64,000 bases of DNA from an archaeon (GTDB taxonomy: Archaea > Asgardarchaeota > Thorarchaeia > Thorarchaeales > Thorarchaeaceae). Made by a program: the position numbers and the translations under genes. Positions 26,181 to 34,224 of the stretch are shown piece by piece. The stretch covers positions 22,169-86,168 of the forward strand of contig JAJRZD010000059.1 of the NCBI GenBank assembly GCA_024275415.1. Direction: 5' to 3'. The notes beneath the pieces were generated by a model. The model was not told the DNA's origin and made no database searches. It worked only from the letters and a program-made list of their open reading frames with translations. The first letter of the stretch is position 1, and every line of letters starts with the position of its first letter.

Positions 26181-27569
26181 TCAGTGGATCTGGTTCTTGA
26201 CATTGATAAGAAGACCAGGGTCATCCAACACGTAGATTCGTGGGTTCTCTATCCCAGTTTCTTTTGTGAACCTCTCGACCAGCTCACGAAGCAGGCGCTG
26301 GCTGTCATCGGGAGAGTTCGGGTTGCATGCCTCCATTCGATAGACATTCCGCAGCTCGTCAGGATCCAGCTGTGTCACCACCTTGATGTTCCCTTCTGCC
26401 ACATCAAGTAGTATCCGGAACAAGTCAGGGGGTTTCTGATTCCCGATCTTGAACGTCTGCTCAGAGCCATATGTTTCAATGACATAGCGCAAGGCATCCC
26501 GCACTTCAAGGTCTTTTGCAGCCTGCATGGCGTTGGCGTAGGCATCGCTTCCAATACCATCCTGACAGGGAGCCAGCAAGACTATCCAGCCCTTGCGGTC
26601 GTGACGGACTGCATTCCACGCAGCATGGATTCCCTTTCCTGCCTGGTATAGGTTCAGTCCTAGCTCGCCAACAGAAACGAAGACGAGGTCACCAGGCTCG
26701 TCTACATCCACAACCCTTAACCGTTTTAGTGGTTCAGCAGCGGCTTTGTGACATGCAATAAGGTCTCCAGCCTGTAGGTACACAATCTCTCCGTGATGCA
26801 CGATGGTATCCACGCAGAACATCGGGAGGTGCTCGCCAATCTTTGTGGAAATCTCAATCATATCCTCTATGACAGGGTTTCCGTTACAATTGCCAAGCCG
26901 ACATCCTTCCACGAACCCGCGTTCCAAATCGAACATTCTTGGATGATTGACGCGGATGGTTTCTCTTCCAGCAACACCAGGACAGAATAGTTTGACAGTC
27001 CCAGCTTGGCCTGCAAAGTAATGGTATTCACTGTCTGAGAGTGGTAAGACCAGACACGATTCCATAACCCGTTCATCAATATAGATGGGGGTTCCTCTGT
27101 TCGTCTTCCCGAGAAGCTTGTTGCCAGAGTCGCAGTCATGGATGAGCACATTGTCTTTCCATTCGGCGTAAAGTTCTGAACCAAGGATCCTCGTTTCAAT
27201 TGCATCATCGCTAGGTGGCTTGTGGGATCCGCTGGCAATGATAATCCTGATATCATCCCGTGGTACTCCGAGAGATTGCAACCTCTCTGTCATGTGGGGG
27301 AATAGTGCCCTCGTGTGTATGTTTGGACGGGTATTGTCATCCACGATAATCATCACTGGCTTGCCCGGAACATACACTTCCTTGACCAAGTCATCGAATG
27401 GCTTAGAACCAATTGGGTTGGCAAGCACCTCATCCAACTTGCTCTTGATGTCAGTGAAGTCCGGAATGAATTCTCCAATCTACAAAACGGTCACATTCTC
27501 GAAACTGGTCGGAATGAACTCGTCAACAACGTGGCTTCCGTATTTGAGCGGTGTCTTGTGATAGGACAT
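26181..27569 (-). pseudogene. larA: Lactate racemase LarA homologue interrupted by in-frame TAG
   Basis: Codons from ATG 27569 give MSYHKTPLKYGSHVVDEFIP and continue through an in-frame TAG at 27480-27482 into a 418-residue LarA-like protein. The first segment is the normal LarA N-terminal strand and the frame is unchanged, so the TAG splits one gene. LarA interconverts L- and D-lactate, or related 2-hydroxy acids, using a tethered nickel-pincer nucleotide. The matching residues are kept: ASGSHKP, HYFAGQ, GTVKLFCPG (tethering Lys) and RVNH. ATG 27569 has GGAG six bases upstream. A start after the TAG (TTG 27437) would lack the first strand. Nonsense mutation, readthrough or sequence error are all open. 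It is divergent from feoA. Confidence 0.75.
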
Positions 27570-27647
27570 CGTCTTCTCCAACCTAAATAGGGTACTAGAT
27601 TCTATGTAACCGTTTTGGTGGAGCCCGCATGGATGTTCGATACAATA

Positions 27648-27690
27648 CTCTTATATTCACACCATGAAAGTTAGAGTTGACTAACATTAG
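27648..27690 (+). promoter_or_regulatory. feo promoter with metal-regulator-like palindrome
   Basis: A TATA-like CTTATATTC lies at about 27650-27658. GTTAG (27670-27674) and CTAAC (27681-27685) form a perfect inverted repeat around a 6-base centre, just before the feoA start at 27716. By eye the block from 27671 resembles the IdeR/DtxR iron-box pattern TTAGG...CTAA, with several mismatches. Iron-dependent repression of feo is the expected regulation. Confidence 0.45.
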
Positions 27691-27715
27691 ATACTGACAG
27701 CTCAGAGGGTCGCAT

Positions 27716-28102
27716 ATGGATACTGACGACACAGCTGGAAAACATCATGCTGAAGGAGTTTCTGTCCTTTCAGAGATACCCGCTGGTAAGGAATGCAAAC
27801 TGGTTGATGTCGTCGCAGGTGACCGTGAGCATCCTACAGGAGGGAGGAAGCACCGTAGAAGAGGACACCTCTTTGTCCACACAGATGAAGAGTCAGACTG
27901 GCATTTTTTCCATCCAAGAAGGATGGCAAAAAGGCGAATCATGCGAAGGTTACTGGATCTCGGGATAACGACGGGCTGCTCTTTCAAGGTCATACACGGT
28001 GGGTGAAAGGGCCCTGTCCTAATACAAGTAAGAGGGACAAGGGTCGCACTGGGACAAGGATTAGCACGGAAAATGCTAGTGAGAGTGGTAGATGGACAAT
28101 GA
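27716..28102 (+). pseudogene. feoA: feoA with His-rich insertion and in-frame TGA
   Basis: FeoA is a small SH3-like partner of the FeoB ferrous iron transporter. The frame from ATG 27716 gives LSEIPAGKECKLVDVVAG, an unusual insertion of about 35 residues rich in His and Arg, then MRRLLDLGITTGCSFKVIHGG. A TGA follows at 28004-28006. The same frame continues with GPVLIQVRGTRVALGQGLAR, the normal FeoA second half, and ends at TGA 28100-28102. The stop overlaps the feoB start (ATGA). A single base change (TGG to TGA) would explain the break; selenocysteine, readthrough and sequence error are alternatives. Confidence 0.75.
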
Positions 28103-28914
28103 CAATCAAAGTGGCACTTATCGGCAACCCTAATGTGGGCAAGTCGGTGGTCTTCAATAATCTAACAGGGCTGAAACAACATACAGGAAACTGGCCAGGA
28201 AAGACGGTCGAGGTCAAACGTGGCAACTTCGAATACAAGGACCACGATTTCGAAATCATCGACCTACCGGGCGTGTACAGTCTGAGCGCATTGTCGGATG
28301 ACGAGCAGGTCGCACGGGAGTATCTTATCGACCATCGCCCTGATGTGGTCGTTGATATCCTGAACGCAAGCCAGTTGGAGAGGAATCTCTACCTGACATT
28401 GCAGCTTGTCGAATTACAGGTCAACCTTGTGATAGTCCTCAACATGTACGATGTGGTTCGGGCAAGAGGTGATACCATCGATATAGGCAAGTTGTCAGAG
28501 TTACTAGGAGCACCGGTCATTATGACTACTGCTACCAAGAAAGAGGGGATGGACGAGCTGAAACAGGCAATCTTGGATGTAGTGCCAGAACACACACATC
28601 TCCTAGAGGATGGAGAGCGGATTCCCAGCGAGCATTTAGCGGGTGATATCAATGGTAAAGACCACTTGCATTACCATCCCCGTCACCACCATCATGGGGA
28701 ATTCGAGAAACTGAAACCGCCGTCTATCAAGTACAAGCCTGAGATAGAGCGAAAACTGAAGATGCTCGTGAAAGTCTTGGAATCACGAAAGGATCTTTTT
28801 GACCGATTCCCTCCTCGATGGCTTGCCTTGAAAATACTGGAAGGCGATGAAGAGGTCATGGGGTTCGTCAACACTCCAAACTTGCGGAGAAAGGTCATGG
28901 AGGTACTCAGATGA
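28099..28914 (+). CDS. feoB: FeoB N-terminal GTPase half (split gene)
   Basis: The 271-residue protein is the cytosolic part of FeoB. It has G1 GNPNVGKS at residues 9-16, the switch region GNWPGKTVEV, G3 DLPGVYSL and G4 NMYD. A helical GDI-like region follows, with a His-rich stretch (HYHPRHHHHGEF) that could bind metal. It ends at TGA 28914, overlapping the start of the membrane half by four bases (ATGA). FeoB is normally one polypeptide; here G-domain and channel are separate but presumably made in equal amounts by coupling. ATG 28099 overlaps the feoA stop. Confidence 0.9.
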   Translation: MTIKVALIGNPNVGKSVVFNNLTGLKQHTGNWPGKTVEVKRGNFEYKDHDFEIIDLPGVYSLSALSDDEQVAREYLIDHRPDVVVDILNASQLERNLYLTLQLVELQVNLVIVLNMYDVVRARGDTIDIGKLSELLGAPVIMTTATKKEGMDELKQAILDVVPEHTHLLEDGERIPSEHLAGDINGKDHLHYHPRHHHHGEFEKLKPPSIKYKPEIERKLKMLVKVLESRKDLFDRFPPRWLALKILEGDEEVMGFVNTPNLRRKVMEVLR

Positions 28915-30230
28915 ACGGACATGGACTCTCACTGGAAAAGGAGTTCGATGATGAGATCTTTTACGAATCGCAACTGATGCTTGCCGATGAGAGATATGAG
29001 GTCATTAGTGAGATACTATGTCAGGTCTACCAGCCCGGGAAAAGGAAATGGGTGGTGAGCGATACCTTGGACAAGGTATTCTTGCACAAGTATCTCGGAT
29101 TACCAATCTTCCTTCTCATCGTCTGGGCAATGTTTCATTTCACGTTTCAGGTAAGCGAGGTCTTCATGGCAATGATCGAAGTATCGCTTATCTGGCTTTC
29201 AGGCTTCACGGAGCAAATCCCGATTCCATGGCTTGCATCCCTGCTGACTGAAGGGATCATTGGAGGTGTTGGGTTCATCCTCGTGTTCCTTCCACCAATC
29301 CTTTTCATGTATATTGCCATCTCCATGCTGGAGGACAGCGGGTATCTGGCACGAGCTGCATTCGTCATGGACAGGATCATGATGAAGATGGGTCTCCACG
29401 GTAGGTCATTCATCCCGTTGCTACTCGGCTTCGGGTGCAGTGTGCCTGCTATCATGGCGTCAAGGACAGTTGATGGGCAGTCCAACCGGCTAGCGACCAT
29501 TCTTGTCACTCCTTTGATGTCCTGTGCTGCACGGCTTCCGGTCTATGTCCTCATCGCAGGGGTGTTCTTTCCAGACTATGCTGGCACAATGATATTCCTG
29601 ATGTATATCCTTGGCATCGTGATGGCAGTCCTGATGTCCCTGATATTCAAGAACACGATATTCAAAGAGAAGACATCTCCCCTGCTGATGGAACTCCCAA
29701 TGTACCAGATCCCCACACTGCACGGGACCCTGACCCATGCATGGGAGCGAGGCTTTCTCTTTCTCAGGAAAGCAGGCACCTATCTACTCGGCGGCGCCAT
29801 AATCCTCTGGTTTACCGCAAATACGGGCCCCGCAGGATTCGGTGTTCCAGTCGGAGAGTCCTATGTCGCAATGTTTGCGAGCCTGATAACTCCAATCTTT
29901 GAGCCTCTAGGGTTCCCGTGGCAGGTGGTCGCGGCACTTCTTTTCGGGCTTCTTGCAAAAGAGGTCGTGGTCGAATCTCTTGGGATCATATTCTCCGTTC
30001 AGGGTGAGTCCGCTGTCGGAGCGAGTCTGGCTCTGCTGCTTGGACCCGTTCAGGCACTTGCCCTAATGGTCTTCGTCTTGTTGTATACACCATGCATTGC
30101 TACTCTTGGAACCATAAAGAAGGAAACAGGATCGTGGAAATGGACCCTGTTCTCTCTGGGATACCAAGTGATCCTCGCATATATTGGGGCTCTGGTAGTT
30201 GTATTAGTAGGAGGGTTCCTCTTTGGCTGA
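28911..30230 (+). CDS. feoB: FeoB C-terminal membrane half (split gene)
   Basis: The 439-residue protein is the FeoB permease part. Two Gate-type segments are visible: FIPLLLGFGCSVPAIMASR with its conserved Cys, and LLYTPCIATLGTIKKE. LEDSGYLARAAFVMDR and the LLAKEVVVESLG segment are also typical. There are about eight to ten membrane spans. The N-terminal 70 residues are soluble and may dock to the GTPase half. It moves Fe2+ inward. It overlaps the GTPase gene by four bases and the next gene by eight. Confidence 0.92.
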   Translation: MNGHGLSLEKEFDDEIFYESQLMLADERYEVISEILCQVYQPGKRKWVVSDTLDKVFLHKYLGLPIFLLIVWAMFHFTFQVSEVFMAMIEVSLIWLSGFTEQIPIPWLASLLTEGIIGGVGFILVFLPPILFMYIAISMLEDSGYLARAAFVMDRIMMKMGLHGRSFIPLLLGFGCSVPAIMASRTVDGQSNRLATILVTPLMSCAARLPVYVLIAGVFFPDYAGTMIFLMYILGIVMAVLMSLIFKNTIFKEKTSPLLMELPMYQIPTLHGTLTHAWERGFLFLRKAGTYLLGGAIILWFTANTGPAGFGVPVGESYVAMFASLITPIFEPLGFPWQVVAALLFGLLAKEVVVESLGIIFSVQGESAVGASLALLLGPVQALALMVFVLLYTPCIATLGTIKKETGSWKWTLFSLGYQVILAYIGALVVVLVGGFLFG

Positions 30231-30690
30231 TGACGATACTCTTCCGAGGTGGCCATTCCTCTACAATGTGCTGTTTGGAACGCTTTACCTGACAATCGGT
30301 ATCACAGATATCTTGAGTGCACTGGGGATATCCATTTTCCCCTTCCGTCCCAAAGACATCATGTCGCCTCTCATGCTACTTATCACAGGTATCGTCTTTC
30401 TAGCTGGAACCCCGATGCTCAAGAGGCGTGATGAAGAAGGTTACGCATTCACGCTCGTGGCGACCATTCTGGCTGCCATCCTTTTCGCGCTCCAAACATT
30501 GGTTCTTATCTCAAACGCGTTGGGTTGGGTTCTTGGACTTGAAGATTGGACAGAGTGGAACGTCATTTCAGATATCACCCCAGCGGTGTGGCTCTTCTTC
30601 CTAGTCGCAGTTGCATTCTGGATACTAAAGACAACCAACCGGCTTGGTGGTGATAAGGGGATATTCCCTGCATCTATAGGAGGTAGTTGA
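30223..30690 (+). CDS. Four-helix membrane protein in feo operon, unknown
   Basis: The 155-residue product has four hydrophobic segments (about residues 13-32, 47-62, 76-99 and 117-138). It starts with TTG at 30223, overlapping the FeoB membrane gene by eight bases. It ends directly before feoC. The position suggests a role in iron uptake or in assembling the split FeoB, but no family is recognised. Confidence 0.65.
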   Translation: MADDDTLPRWPFLYNVLFGTLYLTIGITDILSALGISIFPFRPKDIMSPLMLLITGIVFLAGTPMLKRRDEEGYAFTLVATILAAILFALQTLVLISNALGWVLGLEDWTEWNVISDITPAVWLFFLVAVAFWILKTTNRLGGDKGIFPASIGGS

Positions 30691-30957
30691 ATGCTAAAAG
30701 AGATACTCCAGTGCATGTTGTCAGACGGGTTGACCAGCAAGAAACAGATAGCAGAAAAGATAGGCGTGCAGCCAGAAACCCTCGATGACATGCTTCGTCT
30801 TCTTGTCAAGAGAGGTATGCTGAAGGTCTCAGAGTGCGAGCCTGTCGAACAACCAAAGTGCGCAAGCTGTCCCATATCAGAAAGTGGCTGTACTAGCGAT
30901 ATCTGGGGGCAGGCATATTACGTGACCGACCGGGGTAGACGTTATGCACAACAGTAA
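30691..30957 (+). CDS. feoC: FeoC-like winged-helix protein with Cys cluster
   Basis: The 88-residue protein has a winged helix (LLSDGLTSKKQIAEKIGV-like start, TLDDMLRLLVKRGMLKVSE). It then has four cysteines in KCASCPISESGC, the FeoC pattern that can bind an iron-sulfur cluster. FeoC regulates or stabilises FeoB. It begins immediately after the stop of the preceding gene and is the last gene of the operon. Confidence 0.8.
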   Translation: MLKEILQCMLSDGLTSKKQIAEKIGVQPETLDDMLRLLVKRGMLKVSECEPVEQPKCASCPISESGCTSDIWGQAYYVTDRGRRYAQQ

Positions 30958-31191
30958 TGGTGTTTGTAGAATTATCTTGCTCGATGTCAAAATGGAATTT
31001 ATTGTGAAACACACTTTCTGACGGCCCTGTAATGGTTCGAATAATGTGAAGGAAAGTCAGAGTGTGAAATTGATCATATCACATAATTATTATCTATTTC
31101 AAAAGAAAATGTCCCATGAATTAGATCAAAAGATGTGGGCTATTAGACTTGTCCAAATCCTGATTAAAAAGGCATTCTAGATGTTTTTCTT

Positions 31192-31716
31192 TCAATCATA
31201 GTTTCTCCAGTAATATTCAAAGTCGTCAATCGACTGAAAATCCCCTTCTTTTCGTAGGATTCGATCTAAATCTCTTACAGAACCTATGTGTTTTGTCGTT
31301 CCTGTGCCAGTCGATTTCGATGCGAGCCTCCATTTCTCAGCAACCACGACATATCTAATATCGACCATATTTACACTTGATTCAGCTGGTTCCCACTTGT
31401 ATATCAAACCAACAATCACATGCCTTGTGAACTCGTTGTATGGTCTTTTGCAGCCTCGCATTTTAACATCTGGATTCCTGAAGTATCCCGCACGACTACC
31501 CAGCGTAAAACCTGATATGCTATTCACGCCTTTCAGTCTACAAGTTTTTATATCAAATGCGACCAATTCATTTCCAAAATCCGCACCAGAAATCGTGAGA
31601 TCCGGATACTCCCTATCGCCACCTCTCTCATAAGACAGTCCTAAATCATCCAGCGTCTTTTCAATTTCATACACAGTCATTTCTTCAAGTATTGCTGTAA
31701 TTAGGGTTGATTTCAC
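31192..31716 (-). CDS. EcoRV-like type II restriction endonuclease
   Basis: The 174-residue protein follows the EcoRV layout. YPDLTISG with Asp39 and FDIKT with Asp55 and Lys57 reproduce the PD...DxK catalytic core with the same 16-residue spacing as EcoRV Asp74/Asp90/Lys92. Then come GFTLGSRAGYFRN, YNEFTRHVIVGLIYKW, a recognition-loop equivalent STGTGTTKHIGS, and FQSIDDFEYYWRNYD. EcoRV has 245 residues; here about 40 N-terminal and 30 C-terminal residues are missing. The open frame extends a few codons above the GTG start with matching sequence (FECDLPVKSTL) but no start codon. No methyltransferase is adjacent; the nearest is at 40310-41956. Function may be reduced or specificity altered. 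Confidence 0.8.
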   Translation of the reverse strand: MKSTLITAILEEMTVYEIEKTLDDLGLSYERGGDREYPDLTISGADFGNELVAFDIKTCRLKGVNSISGFTLGSRAGYFRNPDVKMRGCKRPYNEFTRHVIVGLIYKWEPAESSVNMVDIRYVVVAEKWRLASKSTGTGTTKHIGSVRDLDRILRKEGDFQSIDDFEYYWRNYD

Positions 31717-32096
31717 TGGAAGATCACATTCGAACCTTGAATAATGTTAAAAATCTAAGACCCTGAAGGAAGTTGACTTGAAAATTGCCACTCCAACTAT
31801 CGGATAATGGACTTGTTCCACAGAGCCCCCCTCAGACAGAAAACTTAAATACAAAACTATCCAAATCAAGAACCGCGCCAACAGAACAATGCTAGTTGAT
31901 AGTAGAGCCGAAAGGTTTATATATTAGTTTTTCTATATAAGTATTGCGAAAGGCTGTGCCTTTTGATATAAATGTAGCGGATACAACGGGGCGATAGACG
32001 ATAGAGAAGCACCACCTTCTACTCTCTTTGTTTCACACCAAAGTTGACTTCATAGACCACTCCCCGACCTGCTCTATATATATGGGGTGATATGAA
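31717..32096 (+). promoter_or_regulatory. Long leader with three TATA-like boxes upstream of tfb
   Basis: CTTAAATA at 31844-31851, TTTATATA at 31916-31923 preceded by a BRE-like CGAAAGG, and CTATATATATGG at about 32073-32084 are possible promoters. A small hairpin AAAGGC-TGT-GCCTTT lies at 31949-31963. GGGTGA (32085-32090) is the ribosome site for ATG 32097. If the middle promoter is used the leader would be about 150 bases. Confidence 0.5.
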
Positions 32097-33059
32097 ATGT
32101 CCTCACGAACAGACCGGAAGAAGCGTGCAGAAAGACACGCGCGAGATCAAGAGGAGTTCAGGTGTCCAGAATGTGGTGGTACTGATGTTGTTCAAGACCT
32201 TGAAAAAGGTGAAAGGATCTGCGCCACCTGCGGACTCGTTTTGAGCGACCACAGGATCGACACCGGGCCCGAATGGAGGGCATTCACCTCTGACGAGAAG
32301 GATGCTCGGTCAAGAGCGGGTGCCCCGACAAACTATGCAATCCATGACAAAGGCTTGTCAACTATGATTGACTGGCGCGACCATGATTCATCTGGAAAGA
32401 AGTTCTCCGCTAAGAAGCGTTCGGAGATCTACAGGCTTCGCAAATGGCAGATTCGAACCAGAGTCCACTCCTCTGTCGATAGGAATCTGGCACAGGCGAT
32501 GTCTGAGCTCGAGAGGCTGTCCTCACAGCTGGGACTCACGAAAAGCATCAAGGAGCTTGCAGCTCTCCTGTACAGGAAGCTCATCATCCGAAGACTTGCA
32601 CGGAGCAGGTCGATAGATGCGATGGTCGGAGCTGCGATATATGCGGCGTGTCGGCTGAGGGAGTCACCAAGGTCGCTTGAGGAGATCGCTCGACACTCAC
32701 GCGTCACCAAGAAGAAGATTGGTCAGCACTACCGGCTTCTCGTGGAGAAGCTCAAGCTCAGGATGCCCATCTCGGATCCTGCGAACTATGTTCCGAGATT
32801 CATCACACAGCTTGGACTTCCTGGAGAGGTACAACAGAAGGTGCTGGAGATTCTGACGCTGGCAAAGGAGAACCGAACACTTGTGACTGGCCGTGACCCG
32901 CGAGGGCTGGCTGCAGCAGCGATATACATCGCGTCAATCCTCACTGATCACAGGGTGACCCAGCGAGATATTGCCATGGCTGCGGGAGTCACAGAGGTAA
33001 CAGTTCGCAACCGATACAAGGAGCTCGTGAACAAACTCAACATCACGATGGCTCCCTAG
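32097..33059 (+). CDS. tfb: Transcription initiation factor B (TFB), first tandem copy
   Basis: The 320-residue protein has an N-terminal zinc ribbon (CPECGGTDVV and CATCGLVL), the B-reader/linker region (EWRAFTSDEKDARSRAGAP) and two cyclin repeats. The first contains NLAQAMSELERLSSQLGL and the second VTQRDIAMAAGVTEVTVRNR. TFB recruits RNA polymerase to the TBP-TATA complex and contacts the BRE. ATG 32097 has a GGGTGA ribosome site. A second TFB follows 87 bases downstream in the same direction. Confidence 0.97.
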   Translation: MSSRTDRKKRAERHARDQEEFRCPECGGTDVVQDLEKGERICATCGLVLSDHRIDTGPEWRAFTSDEKDARSRAGAPTNYAIHDKGLSTMIDWRDHDSSGKKFSAKKRSEIYRLRKWQIRTRVHSSVDRNLAQAMSELERLSSQLGLTKSIKELAALLYRKLIIRRLARSRSIDAMVGAAIYAACRLRESPRSLEEIARHSRVTKKKIGQHYRLLVEKLKLRMPISDPANYVPRFITQLGLPGEVQQKVLEILTLAKENRTLVTGRDPRGLAAAAIYIASILTDHRVTQRDIAMAAGVTEVTVRNRYKELVNKLNITMAP

Positions 33060-33146
33060 GAGATATCCTAGTAGGTGATCATCACAACCCACGAATCAAC
33101 GCACGCGACATGTGATCGCACTACATAGGAGAGAGATCTAAACAAT

Positions 33147-34127
33147 ATGGTATCTACACTTGGAATAGGAATGAAGCACTCACGGAAGAGAAGGAACACC
33201 AACAACATTCTGGAGGGGCACATCAAAGCCTGCTCTGAATGTGGTGGGACTGAGATCATCCGTGACAACGAGAAGGGGGAAATTATCTGCGCGACATGCG
33301 GTCTGATCCTAAGTGACCATCGCATCGATTCTGGTCCAGAATGGAGAGCCTTCACCAGTGATGAGAAAGACGCACGTTCTCGAACAGGAGCACCAACCAA
33401 CTTTGCCCGCCATGACAAGGGACTTTCCACTGTCATCGATTGGCGCGACCATGACTCACAAGGGCGTCGCTTTACTTCGAAACAACGCGCTCAGATATAC
33501 CGCCTGAGGACGTTGCATATCAGGACTCGAGTCCACGGTTCGCTCGACCGGAATCTTGCCCAGGCAATGACCGAAATGGACAGACTAGCATCGCAGCTAG
33601 GACTCTCTAAGGGTATAAAGGAGCTATCAGCGATGCTTTATAGGAAGCTCATCGTCGGACTGAGAGCCAAGATCCGTTCAATCGACGCGACTGTCGCAGC
33701 ATCAATCTATGCGGCTTGCAGACTGAGGAAATCACCGCGCTCTCTTGAAGAGATTGCCAAGTTCTCACCAGTTTCTAAGAAGAAGATTGGTGCACACTAT
33801 CGGATGCTAGCGACCAAGATGAAACTGCGAATGCCTATCCCTGGCCCGGAGAACTACGTTTCAAGGTTCATCTCAGACCTAGGCCTTCCACCGGTGGTAC
33901 AGAAGATGACCCTTGAAATCATCGAGCGAGCCAAGGAGGTCCGGAACCTTGTGTCCGGGAGAGACCCCCGGGGTCTTGCAGCAGCATCTATCTACATTGC
34001 GGCAATCATCACGGATCAACGAGTCACACAGCGAGCAATTGCTAGGACTGCTGGGGTCACTGAAGTCACTATCAGGAATCGTTACAAGGAGCTCGTGAAG
34101 AAGCTCGAACTCGCTATAGTTCCTTAA
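33147..34127 (+). CDS. tfb: Transcription initiation factor B (TFB), second tandem copy
   Basis: The 326-residue protein is similar to the previous TFB over its whole length: zinc ribbon CSECGGTEII and CATCGLIL, RIDSGPEWRAFTSDEKDARSR, and both cyclin repeats. Its N-terminus differs (MKHSRKRRNTNNILEG from a possible start at 33171). The pair is a recent tandem duplication. Multiple TFBs let some archaea use different promoter sets; which copy is general cannot be told here. Confidence 0.97.
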   Translation: MVSTLGIGMKHSRKRRNTNNILEGHIKACSECGGTEIIRDNEKGEIICATCGLILSDHRIDSGPEWRAFTSDEKDARSRTGAPTNFARHDKGLSTVIDWRDHDSQGRRFTSKQRAQIYRLRTLHIRTRVHGSLDRNLAQAMTEMDRLASQLGLSKGIKELSAMLYRKLIVGLRAKIRSIDATVAASIYAACRLRKSPRSLEEIAKFSPVSKKKIGAHYRMLATKMKLRMPIPGPENYVSRFISDLGLPPVVQKMTLEIIERAKEVRNLVSGRDPRGLAAASIYIAAIITDQRVTQRAIARTAGVTEVTIRNRYKELVKKLELAIVP

Positions 34128-34137
34128 TGGAACATTG

Positions 34138-34180
34138 GATGGCCGTAACACTGTTTGCGGTCATCTCCTCATTTTCTTTC
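34138..34180 (+). terminator. Stem-loop with T-rich tail after second tfb
   Basis: GATGGCCG (34138-34145) pairs with CGGTCATC (34158-34165) with one G-T pair. A pyrimidine-rich stretch (TCCTCATTTTCTTT) follows. It starts 11 bases after the tfb stop. Confidence 0.55.
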
Positions 34181-34224
34181 GGACTGGAAAACTGTCGTGT
34201 AAGAACAGTAATCAGAATGCTAGC

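Noticed and set aside
27480..27482. Pyrrolysine as the default reading of TAG
   Set aside because: TAG ends several normal genes in this window, and LarA is not a known pyrrolysine protein; kept only as a remote option.
27747..27968. Alternative frame inside feoA suggesting a frameshift
   Set aside because: The FeoA motifs before and after lie in one frame, so the extra residues are an in-frame insertion.
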